64,000 nt of DNA, taken from NCBI RefSeq assembly GCF_008704715.1, contig NZ_CP023689.1, forward strand, positions 8,928,001 to 8,992,000, given 5' to 3'. The notes beneath the pieces were generated by a model. The model was not told the DNA's origin, did no database searches, and saw nothing but the letters and a program-made list of their open reading frames with translations. This DNA comes from Streptomyces chartreusis (GTDB lineage Bacteria; Actinomycetota; Actinomycetes; Streptomycetales; Streptomycetaceae). Made by a program: the position numbers and the translations under genes. Every line of letters starts with the position of its first letter. Within the stretch, counting starts at the first letter, position 1. Below, piece after piece: positions 41,147 through 50,328 of this stretch.

Positions 41147-43993
41147 ATGCTTCGGCGCCCTCGCGCGGGGCTGAGAACGCTCACCGCGCTTGCGCTCCTC
41201 CTGTCCGCCGCCGTCACGGCGGGCCCCTCGGCCGCCCCGGCCTCCGCGGCTCCGGCCGCCCTTCCGTCCGCCGACTACCAGCAGGTCCAACTCGCCACCG
41301 GCGCGGCCGAGTTGGGCGAACCGATGTCCTTGGCCGTGCTGCCCGACCGCTCGGTCCTGCACACCGCCCGCGACGGCACGATCCGCCTCACCGACGCCGC
41401 GGGCAACACCAGACAGGCCGGCAAGCTGGACGTCTACACCCACGACGAGGAAGGCCTCCAGGGCATCGCCGTCGACCCCTCCTTCACCGCCAACCGGTAC
41501 GTCTACGTCTACTACTCCCCGAAGCTGAACACCCCGGCCGGCGACGCGCCCGTCACCGGCACCGCCGCCGACTTCGAGCGCTGGAAGGGACACCTGAACC
41601 TGTCCCGGTTCACGCTGCGCGGCGACGGCACCCTGGACCCGGCGAGCGAGAAGGTCGTCCTGGAGGTGCCCAACGACCGCGGTCAGTGCTGCCACGTCGG
41701 CGGCGACATGGACTTCGACGCGGCCGGGAACCTGTATCTGACCACCGGCGACGACACCAACCCGTTCGACTCCTCCGGCTACGCGCCGATAGACGAACGC
41801 ACCGACCGCAACCCGCAGTTCGACGCCCAGCGCAGCTCCGGCAACACCAACGACCTGCGCGGCAAGGTGCTGCGGATCAAGCCGACCGCGGCCGGCGGCT
41901 ACACCGTCCCCTCGGGCAATCTCTTCGCACCGGGCACCGCGGGCACCCGGCCCGAGATCTACGCGATGGGCTTCCGCAACCCGTTCCGGATGTCCGTCGA
42001 CCGTCCCACCGGCACGGTCTACCTCGGCGACTACGGCCCCGACGCGGGCGGCACCGACGCGAACCGCGGACCGGGCGGCCAGGTCGAGTTCGACCGCATC
42101 ACCGCGCCCGGCAACTACGGCTGGCCGTACTGCACCGGCACCAACACCACCGGCGAGACGTACAACGAGTACACCTTCCCCAGCGGCCCCTCCGCAGCGA
42201 AGTACGACTGCGCCGGCGGCCCCGCGAACAACTCCTTCCGCAACACCGGGCAGGCCAAGCTGCCGCCCGCGAAGCCGAGTTGGATCAAGTACGGTCTGGA
42301 CGGCTCACCGCCCGAGTTCGGCGGCGGCTCCGAGTCGCCGATGGGCGGCGAGGTCTACCGGTACGACGCCGGCTCGACGTCCACGGTGAAGTTCCCGCAG
42401 TCCCTCGACGGCCGCTACTTCGCCGCCGAGTACGGACGCCGCTGGATCAAGGCCGTCGAGGTCAGGAGCGACGGCTCCTACGGCACGATCGAGGACGTTC
42501 CCTGGAGCGGCACCCAGGTGATGGACACCGACTTCGGCCCCGACGGGGCGCTGTACGTCCTGGACTACGGCACCGGCAGCAACAACCAGGCCCTGTACCG
42601 CATCGAGTACATCGCGGGCAGCAACCGCAACCCCGTCGCCCAGGCGTCCGCCGACCGCACCTCCGGAGCGCTGCCGCTCGCCGTGCGGTTCTCCTCCCAG
42701 GGCAGCTCCGACCCCGAGGGCGGCGCGCTGACGTACTCCTGGAACTTCGGCGACGGCACGACCTCCACGCAGGCCAACCCCAGCCACACGTACACGACCG
42801 CCGGCACCTATCGCCCCACCCTCACGGTCCGCGACCCGCAGGGGCTGACCGGCACCGCGAGCCTGGTGGTCACCGCGGGCAACACCGCGCCGACCGTGAC
42901 CCTCCAACAGCCGCAGGACGGGCAGCCGTTCGCCTTCGGCGACACCGTGCCGTTCAAGGTGCAGGTCAGTGATCCGGAGGACGGCACCGTCGACTGCTCC
43001 AAGGTCAAGGTCACCTATCTCCTCGGCCATGACAGCCACACCCACGCCATCACCTCCACCAACGGCTGCGAGGGCAACCTCACCGTGCCCGCCGACGGCG
43101 AACACGACAGCGCCGCCAACCTCTACGGAGTCTTCGACGCCGAGTACACCGACGCCGGCGGCCTGACCACGCACTCCGTGCGCACCCTGCAACCCCGCCA
43201 CCGGCAGGGCGAGCACTTCGGCGCCCAGTCCGGCATCCAGATCGCCGACCACGCCACCGCCGAGGGCGGCAGGACGGTCGGCTTCACCGACGACGGCGAC
43301 TGGATCTCGTTCAAGCCGTACGTCCTCGCGGGCGCCACGAAGCTCACCGCCCGGGTGGCCTCCGGCGGAGCGGGCGGCACCCTCCAGGTGCGGGCCGGTT
43401 CCGCCACGGGCACGCTGCTCGGCACCGCGACCGTGCCGGTGACCGGCGGCTGGGACACCTTCACCGACGTCACCGCCAACCTCTCCGGCGCGCCCGCCGG
43501 CACCACCGAGCTGTTCCTGGTGTTCCGCGGCCCGACCGGGCAGGGCAACCTCTTCGACGTCGACGCCTTCACCCTGGGCTCCGGCTCCACCACGACCACG
43601 CCGTGGGAGGCGGAGTCGTACAGCTCCGCCGCGGGCGTCCAGTCCGCGGCGCACGGCTCCGCGAGCGGCGGGCTGACGCTGGGCTACATCGACAACGGCG
43701 ACTGGGCGGGCTACGCCTCCGTCTCCACCGCCGGCGCGACCTCCGCCTCCGTGCGGGTCTCCTCCGCGGGCGCCGGCGGCACGCTCCAGTTCCGCTCCGG
43801 CTCGCAGACCGGGCCACTGCTCGGGTCGGTGACCGTGCCGGTGACCGGCGGCTGGGACACCTTCACCACCGTCACCGCGACGCTCAACGGCGCCGGAACG
43901 GGCCCGCTGTTCCTCACCTTCACCGGAGGCACCGGCAGCCTCTTCGACGTCGACACCTTCACGCTCGCCTCCTCGACACGAAAGGGGCGATGA
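41147..43993 (+). CDS. Secreted PQQ-type sugar dehydrogenase with PKD and two CBM6 modules
   Basis: 948 residues. Signal peptide about 1-35 (LTALALLLSAAVTAGPSAAPASA). A six-bladed glucose/sorbosone dehydrogenase domain covers about 45-490 (EEGLQGIAVDPSFTANRYVYVYY, CCHVGGDMDFDAAGNLYLTTGDD, RNPFRMSVDRPTG, DFGPDGALYVLDYG). A PKD domain follows at about 500-580 (YSWNFGDGTTS), an uncharacterised segment, then two CBM6-like modules (690-815 and 820-945), each with a GD(W)xxY or equivalent core. It is a secreted enzyme probably held on a polysaccharide; oxidation of sugars with PQQ is a family property, not shown. The next gene overlaps by 4 bp. Confidence 0.92.
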   Translation: MLRRPRAGLRTLTALALLLSAAVTAGPSAAPASAAPAALPSADYQQVQLATGAAELGEPMSLAVLPDRSVLHTARDGTIRLTDAAGNTRQAGKLDVYTHDEEGLQGIAVDPSFTANRYVYVYYSPKLNTPAGDAPVTGTAADFERWKGHLNLSRFTLRGDGTLDPASEKVVLEVPNDRGQCCHVGGDMDFDAAGNLYLTTGDDTNPFDSSGYAPIDERTDRNPQFDAQRSSGNTNDLRGKVLRIKPTAAGGYTVPSGNLFAPGTAGTRPEIYAMGFRNPFRMSVDRPTGTVYLGDYGPDAGGTDANRGPGGQVEFDRITAPGNYGWPYCTGTNTTGETYNEYTFPSGPSAAKYDCAGGPANNSFRNTGQAKLPPAKPSWIKYGLDGSPPEFGGGSESPMGGEVYRYDAGSTSTVKFPQSLDGRYFAAEYGRRWIKAVEVRSDGSYGTIEDVPWSGTQVMDTDFGPDGALYVLDYGTGSNNQALYRIEYIAGSNRNPVAQASADRTSGALPLAVRFSSQGSSDPEGGALTYSWNFGDGTTSTQANPSHTYTTAGTYRPTLTVRDPQGLTGTASLVVTAGNTAPTVTLQQPQDGQPFAFGDTVPFKVQVSDPEDGTVDCSKVKVTYLLGHDSHTHAITSTNGCEGNLTVPADGEHDSAANLYGVFDAEYTDAGGLTTHSVRTLQPRHRQGEHFGAQSGIQIADHATAEGGRTVGFTDDGDWISFKPYVLAGATKLTARVASGGAGGTLQVRAGSATGTLLGTATVPVTGGWDTFTDVTANLSGAPAGTTELFLVFRGPTGQGNLFDVDAFTLGSGSTTTTPWEAESYSSAAGVQSAAHGSASGGLTLGYIDNGDWAGYASVSTAGATSASVRVSSAGAGGTLQFRSGSQTGPLLGSVTVPVTGGWDTFTTVTATLNGAGTGPLFLTFTGGTGSLFDVDTFTLASSTRKGR
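43675..43731 (+). repeat. 57-bp perfect direct repeat, copy 1 (CBM6 module)
   Basis: Positions 43675-43731 are identical to 44856-44912. They code for the CBM6 core LGYIDNGDWAGYASVSTA in two neighbouring genes. Shorter identical blocks coding VPVTGGWDTF recur in the other modules. Confidence 0.85.
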
Positions 43994-46137
43994 CCATGAC
44001 CACCCTGATGCGGCGACTGCGCCGCGGCACGACCGCCCTGGCCCTGGCCGTGCTGGGCGCCCTGCTCACCCCGGCCGGGACCGCGCACGCGGCCTCCTTC
44101 GAGGTCCTCGTGTTCTCCAAGACTGCCGGGTTCCGGCACGACGCGATCCCCGCAGGCATCGACGCCCTGCGCACCCTCGGCGGGCAGAACGACTTCTCCG
44201 TCACCGCCACCGAGGACGCCGGCGCCTTCACGTCCGCGAACCTCGCCGGCTACGAGGCGGTGGTGTTCCTCAACACCACGGGCGACGTCCTCAACGCCGC
44301 CCAGCAGACCGCACTCCAGTCCTACGTCGACTCCGGCGGCGGCTACCTGGGCGTGCACGCGGCCGCCGACACCGAGTACGACTGGCCGTACTACGGACAG
44401 CTGGTCGGCGCCTGGTTCCAGAGCCACCCCGCGATCCAGCAGGCCACGATCCGCACCGAGGACCGCACCCACCCGGCCACCTCGCACCTCGGCGCGACCT
44501 GGACCCGCACCGACGAGTGGTACAACTACCGCGCCAACCCCCGCCCTCGCGTCCACGTCCTGCAGACCCTGGACGAAAGCACCTACAGCGGCGGCTCGAT
44601 GGGCGCCGACCACCCCATCACCTGGTGCCACCGCCAGGGGCAGGGCCGCTCCTTCTACACCGGGCTCGGCCACACCGTCGAGTCCTACGCCGATCCGGCG
44701 TTCCGCTCCCTGCTGCTCGGCGGCGTGCGCTACGCGGCCGGGCAGGCGGCGGCCGACTGCTCCGCCCCGGCCGGCAACGGCCAGGTCGAGGCCGAGGCGT
44801 ACACCTCCGCCTCCGGCGTGCAGGTCGCCGGGCACGCCCCGGCCAGCGGCGGACAGACGCTGGGCTACATCGACAACGGCGACTGGGCGGGCTACGCCTC
44901 CGTCTCCACCGCGGGCGCCAGGACGTTCACGGCGAAGGTGTCCTCGGCGGGAGCGGGCGGCACCATCGAGATCCGCTCGGGTTCGGCCACCGGCACCCTG
45001 CTCGGCAGCCTGACCGTGCCGGTGACCGGCGGCTGGGAGACGTTCACGACCGTCACGACGACCCTGACGGGCTCCGCTTCCGGGCCGCTGTTCCTGAGAT
45101 TCACCGGCGGCGGGGGAGCGCTGTTCGACGTCGACACCTTCAGCCTCGGCGCCGCGCCCACGGCCGGCGCCCTCTCCGACGACGTACACCTCTTCTACTA
45201 CTCCTGGTACGGCAGTCCCGCGGTCAACGGCGGCTGGCGGCACTGGCAGCAGGGCGGCCGCACCCCGCCCGACGACATCGGCGCCGACCTGTATCCGGCC
45301 CTCGGTCCGTACGACTCGGGCGAGGCGGGTGCCGTCGCCCGGCACATGGAGTGGGTCGCCCGGTCCGGCGCCGGCGTGATCGTCTACAGCTGGTGGGGCC
45401 GGGGCAGTTACGAGGACCGGCTGGTGACGCGCGTGCTCGACGCGGCGCGTGAGCGGGGCATCGAGGTGGCCTGGCATCTGGAGCCGTACGCGGGCCGCAC
45501 CGCCGCCTCGACGGTCGCCGACATCGAGTACATCAACAGCACCTACGGCAGCCACCCCGCTTTCCACCGCTCGGCGGAGCACGGCGGCAGAAGCGCGTTC
45601 TACGTGTTCCAGAGCCTGGACATCGCCGACTGGACGGCGCTCGACGAGGTCACCGACACCAGCATCGTGCTCGCGCAGACCACCGACACCACGAAGATCG
45701 CGCACTTCTCCGGCATGTACACCTACGACGGCATCGCGGGTGCCACAGCGCCGGGCTGGAAGCAGGCCGGCGACCACGCGCGGGCGAACGGCCTGATCTG
45801 GGCGCCGTCCGTCGCGCCGGGCTATATCGACGACCGGGCCGTGCCGGGCAACTCCACGCCCACCGTGGAGCGGGCGAACGGCGCGGCCTACGACCGGCAG
45901 TGGTCCAACGCCCTGGACCCGGCGATCGGCGGGTCACCGACCTGGGTGTCGGTCACGTCGTTCAACGAATGGCACGAAGGAAGCTCCATCGAGCCCGCAG
46001 ACTCCACACCGCCCGCCGGTCGGGGGTACCGGACCTACGAGGGCGCGTACGGGCAGACGGGGGAGGCGGCACAGACTGCCTACCTGGATCGCACCGCGTA
46101 CTGGGTGGGCCGGTTCCGGGCGGCGTCGGGAGACTGA
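43990..46137 (+). CDS. Secreted ThuA - CBM6 - GH99-like fusion protein
   Basis: 715 residues. Signal peptide about 1-34. ThuA/trehalose-utilisation domain at 36-255 (FEVLVFSKTAGFRHDAIPAGIDAL, GGGYLGVHAAADTEYDWPYYGQLVGAWF, GRSFYTGLGH). CBM6 at 265-390. The rest resembles family 99 endo-alpha-mannosidase: HLFYYSWYGSPAVNGGWRHWQ, IVYSWWGRGSYEDRLV, WHLEPYAGR and SFNEWHEGSSIEPA. The ATG overlaps the stop of the sugar dehydrogenase gene, so both are made together. ThuA plus sugar dehydrogenase pairs are common; the added GH99-type domain suggests release of mannose-type sugars, which is inferred. Confidence 0.87.
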   Translation: MTMTTLMRRLRRGTTALALAVLGALLTPAGTAHAASFEVLVFSKTAGFRHDAIPAGIDALRTLGGQNDFSVTATEDAGAFTSANLAGYEAVVFLNTTGDVLNAAQQTALQSYVDSGGGYLGVHAAADTEYDWPYYGQLVGAWFQSHPAIQQATIRTEDRTHPATSHLGATWTRTDEWYNYRANPRPRVHVLQTLDESTYSGGSMGADHPITWCHRQGQGRSFYTGLGHTVESYADPAFRSLLLGGVRYAAGQAAADCSAPAGNGQVEAEAYTSASGVQVAGHAPASGGQTLGYIDNGDWAGYASVSTAGARTFTAKVSSAGAGGTIEIRSGSATGTLLGSLTVPVTGGWETFTTVTTTLTGSASGPLFLRFTGGGGALFDVDTFSLGAAPTAGALSDDVHLFYYSWYGSPAVNGGWRHWQQGGRTPPDDIGADLYPALGPYDSGEAGAVARHMEWVARSGAGVIVYSWWGRGSYEDRLVTRVLDAARERGIEVAWHLEPYAGRTAASTVADIEYINSTYGSHPAFHRSAEHGGRSAFYVFQSLDIADWTALDEVTDTSIVLAQTTDTTKIAHFSGMYTYDGIAGATAPGWKQAGDHARANGLIWAPSVAPGYIDDRAVPGNSTPTVERANGAAYDRQWSNALDPAIGGSPTWVSVTSFNEWHEGSSIEPADSTPPAGRGYRTYEGAYGQTGEAAQTAYLDRTAYWVGRFRAASGD
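44856..44912 (+). repeat. 57-bp perfect direct repeat, copy 2 (CBM6 module)
   Basis: Identical to 43675-43731, 1181 bp away in the same direction. It suggests recent duplication or gene conversion between modules. Confidence 0.85.
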
Positions 46138-46158
46138 CGCCTCGCGCCGCGTGGATGC

Positions 46159-46184
46159 GCCCGGCCGGATCCGTCCGGCCGGGC
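46159..46184. terminator. Terminator after the ThuA fusion gene
   Basis: GCCCGGCCGGA (46159-46169) and TCCGGCCGGGC (46174-46184), a perfect 11-bp stem with a 4-nt loop, 21 bp after the stop codon. Confidence 0.8.
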
Positions 46185-46237
46185 ACGTGCGCTCGTCGGC
46201 GACCGGCTGCCGACGAACTGCGAGACCTGCTTTCTTC

Positions 46238-46249
46238 ACGTCTTGACGT
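46238..46249. promoter_or_regulatory. Palindrome overlapping a TTGACG element upstream of the GH30 gene
   Basis: ACGTC-TT-GACGT is an inverted repeat that contains TTGACG (46243-46248), a possible -35. The best -10 candidate is TTGGAT at 46267, so the promoter is uncertain. Confidence 0.35.
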
Positions 46250-46323
46250 AAGTGTGCGGACGTTGCTTGGATCTCAACTCCCGCTCCATCCCACGCTGTT
46301 GGTCCCCCACGTCAGGAGCAGCT

Positions 46324-47865
46324 GTGAGACGTCCCCTCACCACCTTCGCGGCCGTCGCCGTCACCACCCTGTCCGCACTGGTCGGCACCGGCCAGGCAGC
46401 GCACGGCCGGGCCGTGACCGGTACCTACTCGACCGGCGGCACACAGGCATGGCGGCCCCTGCCGACCGTCCGCGTCGGCGACGACTCCGGCGGCCCCGTC
46501 GACGCCACCGTGGTCGCCGACCCCGCCGCCACCCGGCAGAAGTACGCCGGCGTCGGCTTCTCCCTGGACGAGACGAGCGTGTCCAACCTCTGGAAACTCA
46601 CGCCCGCCGAACGGGAGAAGGCCGTCCGGCTGCTGGTCGACCCCGAACGCGGTGCGGGCCTGGACCGGTTCCGGCTGACGATCGGCAGCCCCGACCTCAT
46701 CGAGCACCTGCCGTTCTGGTCGCTCGACGACCTCCCCGCCGGTGTCACCGAGGACTTCGCGCTGAAGCACTTCTCCGTCCGGCGGGACATCGACCTGCAC
46801 ATCATCGACACGATCAAGCTCATCCAGCGCTACAACCCCAGGGCCACGTTCTTCGCGTCGGCCTGGAGCGCGCCCGCCTGGATGAAGACCAACAACCGCT
46901 TCACCGGCGAGGTCGCGCTCAAGCCCGGCAGCACCACCGAGCACTACCAGGTCGGCAAGCTGCGCGACGACTGCATCGACGTCTTCGCGCGCTACTACGT
47001 CAAGTTCGTCCAGGCGTACGCCCGTCACGGCATCCGCGTCGACGCGCTGACCCTGCTGAACGAACCCGGCATGGACGTCGTGTACCCGGCGATGGACATC
47101 AGTGTCGCCCAGCAGCAGAGGCTCGCCCTGGCGATCAAGCGGGAGCTGCGTGCCGCCCGGCTCGGCACTCGGCTGTACGTGCACGACTTCAACTTCTGGG
47201 ACTGGCGCGACCCCAACAGCACGGCCACCAAGAACTACCACCGCATCTTCGAGGACGCCCCGGACGGCACGGTGACCGGCGCGCAGGTCCGCACGGCGGC
47301 GGACGGCATCGCCTTCCACCCCTACTGGGGAGACCCCGGCGTGATGCGCGACGCGCGCAAGGAGACCGGGAAGCCGGTCCACGTCACGGAGACCAGCGAC
47401 CTGGCGCCCTCGACCGTCCTCGACGACTTCCGCCTCGACGCCAGTTCCTACGTCCTGTGGGCGCAGACCACGGACCAGGACGGCGGAACCCTGCACTGGA
47501 CGCCCGCCCGGGACAACGACATCGACTGGGAGCAGGTCGGCGCCACCACCAAGTGGCCGAACCGGCTGGTCAAGGTGAACACGGTCACGAAGGACTTCAC
47601 CGTCCGCGACGAGCTGTACGGGCTCGGGCAGTTCGCGAAGTACCTCGCGCCCGGCGACGTGCGGCTGGAGTCCAGCGCCACGGAGAACGGCGTCGGCAAT
47701 GTGGTCTACCGCTCGCGCAACGGCGGCTATGTCGCCGTCCTCGGCAACAGCACCGGTTCCGACAGCCGGGTCCGGGTGGTCGTCGGCGGCCAGAAGTTCG
47801 TGGTGACCGTGCCGGCCGGCTCCTTCGCCACGTACCGCTGGAAGGGGCAGGACTCCCGGGGCTGA
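46324..47865 (+). CDS. Secreted glycoside hydrolase family 30 enzyme (glucosylceramidase-like)
   Basis: 513 residues from GTG 46324 with AGGAG upstream. A signal peptide of about 28 residues is followed by the GH30 barrel: RQKYAGVGFSLDETSVSNLWKL, GAGLDRFRLTIGSPDL, FFASAWSAPAWMKTNN. The acid/base Glu is in LTLLNEPGMD and the nucleophile Glu in VHVTETSDLA. The C-terminal beta-sandwich (VYRSRNGGYVAVLGNSTG) is typical. It may hydrolyse beta-linked glucosides or related glycans; specificity is open. Confidence 0.9.
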   Translation: MRRPLTTFAAVAVTTLSALVGTGQAAHGRAVTGTYSTGGTQAWRPLPTVRVGDDSGGPVDATVVADPAATRQKYAGVGFSLDETSVSNLWKLTPAEREKAVRLLVDPERGAGLDRFRLTIGSPDLIEHLPFWSLDDLPAGVTEDFALKHFSVRRDIDLHIIDTIKLIQRYNPRATFFASAWSAPAWMKTNNRFTGEVALKPGSTTEHYQVGKLRDDCIDVFARYYVKFVQAYARHGIRVDALTLLNEPGMDVVYPAMDISVAQQQRLALAIKRELRAARLGTRLYVHDFNFWDWRDPNSTATKNYHRIFEDAPDGTVTGAQVRTAADGIAFHPYWGDPGVMRDARKETGKPVHVTETSDLAPSTVLDDFRLDASSYVLWAQTTDQDGGTLHWTPARDNDIDWEQVGATTKWPNRLVKVNTVTKDFTVRDELYGLGQFAKYLAPGDVRLESSATENGVGNVVYRSRNGGYVAVLGNSTGSDSRVRVVVGGQKFVVTVPAGSFATYRWKGQDSRG

Positions 47866-47948
47866 GGGCACCGGGGCGTCGCCGACCGCTCACTCCATTC
47901 GGGTGACTGCCGTCAACAAAGTGCACAACATCGACAGGGCTGGATGCG

Positions 47949-48740
47949 TCAGGTCCCGGGTTGCGGGCGGACCGTGAGGATCTGCTGCGCCTGGCCGACC
48001 GGACCGTCGACGTCGTGCAGGACCGTGCTGGTCAGGCCCTGGCCGGTGGGGCCGAAGGTGACGGTGGTGTCCAGTCCGGTCCAGGTGCCGTGCGGTTGGC
48101 GGTGCAGGTGGACGGTCAGGTCGACGTTGGGGAACATCCACGCGCCGGGCGGCTGCCGCACGGCGATGCCGTTGGCGGTGTCGACGAGTGCGAGGTACGA
48201 CGCGAGCGGGCTGACGGGGACGCCGGCCACCAGCTCCAGGGGCGTGGAGATCCAGGCGGTGGTGCGACCGGGGCGGGGCGGTGCCACCGGTCGCACGTCG
48301 AGGGAGGCGATGTAGCCGCCGGACCAGACCTCGGTCATCGGCCACGGGGCGAGCGCCTCGGGCGGGGTGAGGCGCTCGGCGGGGCCGCCCGCGACCTCGG
48401 CGGTGTCGAGCCGGGCCAGATACCAGGCGCGCGCCCGCACCACCGGACGGTCCGCGATCCGTACGACCGCTTCGAGGAGTTGGATGGTCCGCCCGGGACG
48501 GACGGTCTCCACCTCGATCTCGCACTCGTCCAGCGCGAGCCGGCCGAGGATGTCGTAGCTGATCCGGGCGAGGACCAGCCCTTCGTCCGGGGCGGCGGCG
48601 CGGTGGCGGTCGAGGGCGTGCACGACCAGCCCGCCGAGCGGACTGAAGTGCTGCTCGTCGCGGTGCCAGGCGCCGCTCGCGTGCGATGTCGGCTTGAAGC
48701 GGCGGTCGCCCATGGCTTCGAAGTAGCTTTCGGAGGTCAA
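47949..48740 (-). CDS. TesB-like acyl-CoA thioesterase family protein
   Basis: 263 residues from TTG 48740, where GGGAG lies about nine bases upstream; an ATG at 48812 would overlap azlD and is less likely. The sequence has two hotdog-like halves: HRDEQHFSPLGGLVVHALDRH then ISYDILGRLALDECEIEVETVRPGRTIQLLEAVV, and PLASYLALVDTANGIAVRQPP then VDLTVHLHRQPHGTWTGLDTTV. This is the layout of double-hotdog thioesterases. Substrate unknown. It reads in the same direction as azlCD, 46 bp behind. Confidence 0.85.
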   Translation of the reverse strand: MTSESYFEAMGDRRFKPTSHASGAWHRDEQHFSPLGGLVVHALDRHRAAAPDEGLVLARISYDILGRLALDECEIEVETVRPGRTIQLLEAVVRIADRPVVRARAWYLARLDTAEVAGGPAERLTPPEALAPWPMTEVWSGGYIASLDVRPVAPPRPGRTTAWISTPLELVAGVPVSPLASYLALVDTANGIAVRQPPGAWMFPNVDLTVHLHRQPHGTWTGLDTTVTFGPTGQGLTSTVLHDVDGPVGQAQQILTVRPQPGT

Positions 48741-48786
48741 CGGACGGTTCTCCCAGGGGTGTTCGGCGGACGGTGCGCGGGTTCGG

Positions 48787-49113
48787 TCAGAGGGCGTTGA
48801 GCAGGACGACATAGACGGCCGTGCCCGCCCCGACGCTCAGGATGGTGCGGCGGCCGAAGGCCAGATGGGCGCCGACGGTCACCGCGACGGCGAGCAGCGC
48901 GTACCCCGCTCCGTGCGGATCGGTCGTGATCGTGCCGTGCAGCGCGGTCACCGCGAGGACGGCGAGGATGCCCACCGGCATCCACACCGCCAGCCGCCGC
49001 ACCACGGCCGACTCGCGCAGCCGCCCGAGCACGGCGAAGGGCACGGCGCGCAGGGCGAGCGTGATGCCGAAGACGATCGCCAGGACGGCGACGAGATACG
49101 AGGTGCTAGGCAT
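48787..49113 (-). CDS. azlD: Branched-chain amino acid exporter, small subunit
   Basis: 108 residues with about four membrane helices (YLVAVLAIVFGITLALRAVPFAVLGRL, then MPVGILAVLAVTALHG). It matches the AzlD partner of AzlC; together they export branched-chain or similar amino acids. It overlaps the azlC end by 8 bp. Confidence 0.93.
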   Translation of the reverse strand: MPSTSYLVAVLAIVFGITLALRAVPFAVLGRLRESAVVRRLAVWMPVGILAVLAVTALHGTITTDPHGAGYALLAVAVTVGAHLAFGRRTILSVGAGTAVYVVLLNAL

Positions 49114-49837
49114 GCGCGGCCTCCTGGGCGGTGTCGGGGGCGGTGGTTACGTGACGGACCAGAAGCAGGCCGACGAACAGCAGCAGTGCCGTGAACATGG
49201 CCATGCCCGGGGTGAGGACGAGGGCGACGGCGGCGCTCGCGCCCGCCAGCAGCAGGGACGGCAGCTCCTTGCGGGAGCGGAACGCGTCCAGGGTGAGCAC
49301 CGTGAACAGCGCGCACAGCGCGAACTCCAGGCCCTTGACGGGTGCGGGCAGGACCGAGCCGAGCGCGACACCGACCAGACCGCCGCCCACCCAGTACGCC
49401 TCGCACGCGATCTGCATGGCCAGCAGCCGGGGTGCAGAGCGCTCGTGCTCGGGCAGCGCCGCGTTGACCGCGTACACCTCGTCGATCATCGCGTAGACGG
49501 CGTACGCCTTCGCCACCGGGTGCCGGACCAGGTGCAGCGGGAAGGAGAACGCGTAGAACACGTGCCGGAAGTTGACCACCAGGACCGTCAGCGCGACCGC
49601 CGCGAGCGGGGTGACGGTGGCCAGCATGCCCACGAGCAGCAGCTCCAGGGAGCCGGCGAACGCGGCGAGGGAGAGGGCGGGCGCGAGCCACCAGGGCAGT
49701 CCGGCCTGGACGATCAGCAGGCCGAGGGCGATGCCGAGGGGGAAGATGCCGAGGCCGGCCGAGAAGGAGTCGCGTACGCCCCGGGATATGTGTTCCGTTC
49801 GTTCCACTGCTCCATCGTCCCGCAGGAGCCGCGACAT
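49106..49837 (-). CDS. azlC: Branched-chain amino acid exporter, large subunit
   Basis: 243 residues from ATG 49837; GTG 49807 (start VERTEHISRG) is an alternative. AzlC features: SFSAGLGIFPLGIALGLLIVQAGL, FAGSLELLLVGML and VVNFRHVFYAFSFPLHL. Upstream on the minus strand TTGCTC and CAATCT are 18 bp apart with the ATG ten bases on, so the leader is short. The divergent lrp gene 50 bp away probably controls it. Confidence 0.94.
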   Translation of the reverse strand: MSRLLRDDGAVERTEHISRGVRDSFSAGLGIFPLGIALGLLIVQAGLPWWLAPALSLAAFAGSLELLLVGMLATVTPLAAVALTVLVVNFRHVFYAFSFPLHLVRHPVAKAYAVYAMIDEVYAVNAALPEHERSAPRLLAMQIACEAYWVGGGLVGVALGSVLPAPVKGLEFALCALFTVLTLDAFRSRKELPSLLLAGASAAVALVLTPGMAMFTALLLFVGLLLVRHVTTAPDTAQEAAHA

Positions 49838-49877
49838 GTGGTTGCGAAGATTGCCCGGATCGGTGCTCGCGGAGCAA

Positions 49878-49883
49878 TAATAT
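49878..49883 (+). promoter_or_regulatory. -10 element of the lrp gene
   Basis: TAATAT lies four bases before GTG 49888, so the lrp mRNA is probably leaderless. No clear -35 is seen. The whole azlC-lrp gap is 50 bp, so both promoters overlap. Confidence 0.5.
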
Positions 49884-49887
49884 TCGC

Positions 49888-50328
49888 GTGGACGCGATCG
49901 ACGAAGCAATCATTGCCGAGCTGGAGCGGGACGGGCGGCTGACCAACGTGGAGCTGGCCCAGCGGGTCGGGCTGACCACCGGGCCGTGTCTGCGCCGGGT
50001 CCAGCGGCTGGAGGCCGACGGCGTCATCAGCGGCTACCGCGCCGTGATCGACCCCGGGTCGGTGGGCCGCTCCTTCGAGGTCCTGATCGACCTCGGCCTC
50101 GAATCGCAGGACGCGGAGACGGTCGAGCACTTCGAGCGGACCCTGGCCGAGGCCGCGGAGGTACTGGAGCTGCGGCGGATGTTCGGCAGCCCCGACTACT
50201 TCGTGCGCGTGGCCGTCGCCGACCTGCCCGCGTACGAGGCGTTCCTCAGCGGGCGGGTCATGACGATCCCCCGGATCAAGAACGTCACCTCCCACTTCAC
50301 GATGAAGACGATCAAGCGTGCCCCGTAG
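49888..50328 (+). CDS. Lrp/AsnC-family transcriptional regulator
   Basis: 146 residues from GTG 49888. N-terminal helix-turn-helix: IDEAIIAELERDGRLTNVELAQRVGLTTGPCLRRVQRLEADGVI is the classical Lrp layout. The C-terminal RAM effector domain contains ELRRMFGSPDYFVRVAVADLPAYEAFL. Its divergence from azlC suggests that it senses branched-chain or related amino acids and switches on their export. The end of the gene lies in a 26-bp tandem duplication. Confidence 0.95.
   Translation: MDAIDEAIIAELERDGRLTNVELAQRVGLTTGPCLRRVQRLEADGVISGYRAVIDPGSVGRSFEVLIDLGLESQDAETVEHFERTLAEAAEVLELRRMFGSPDYFVRVAVADLPAYEAFLSGRVMTIPRIKNVTSHFTMKTIKRAP

Noticed and set aside
48741..48812. Longer N-terminus of the thioesterase from ATG 48812
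   Set aside because: The added residues (PSDRTRAPSAEHPWENRP) look non-coding and overlap azlD; the TTG at 48740 has a ribosome site upstream.
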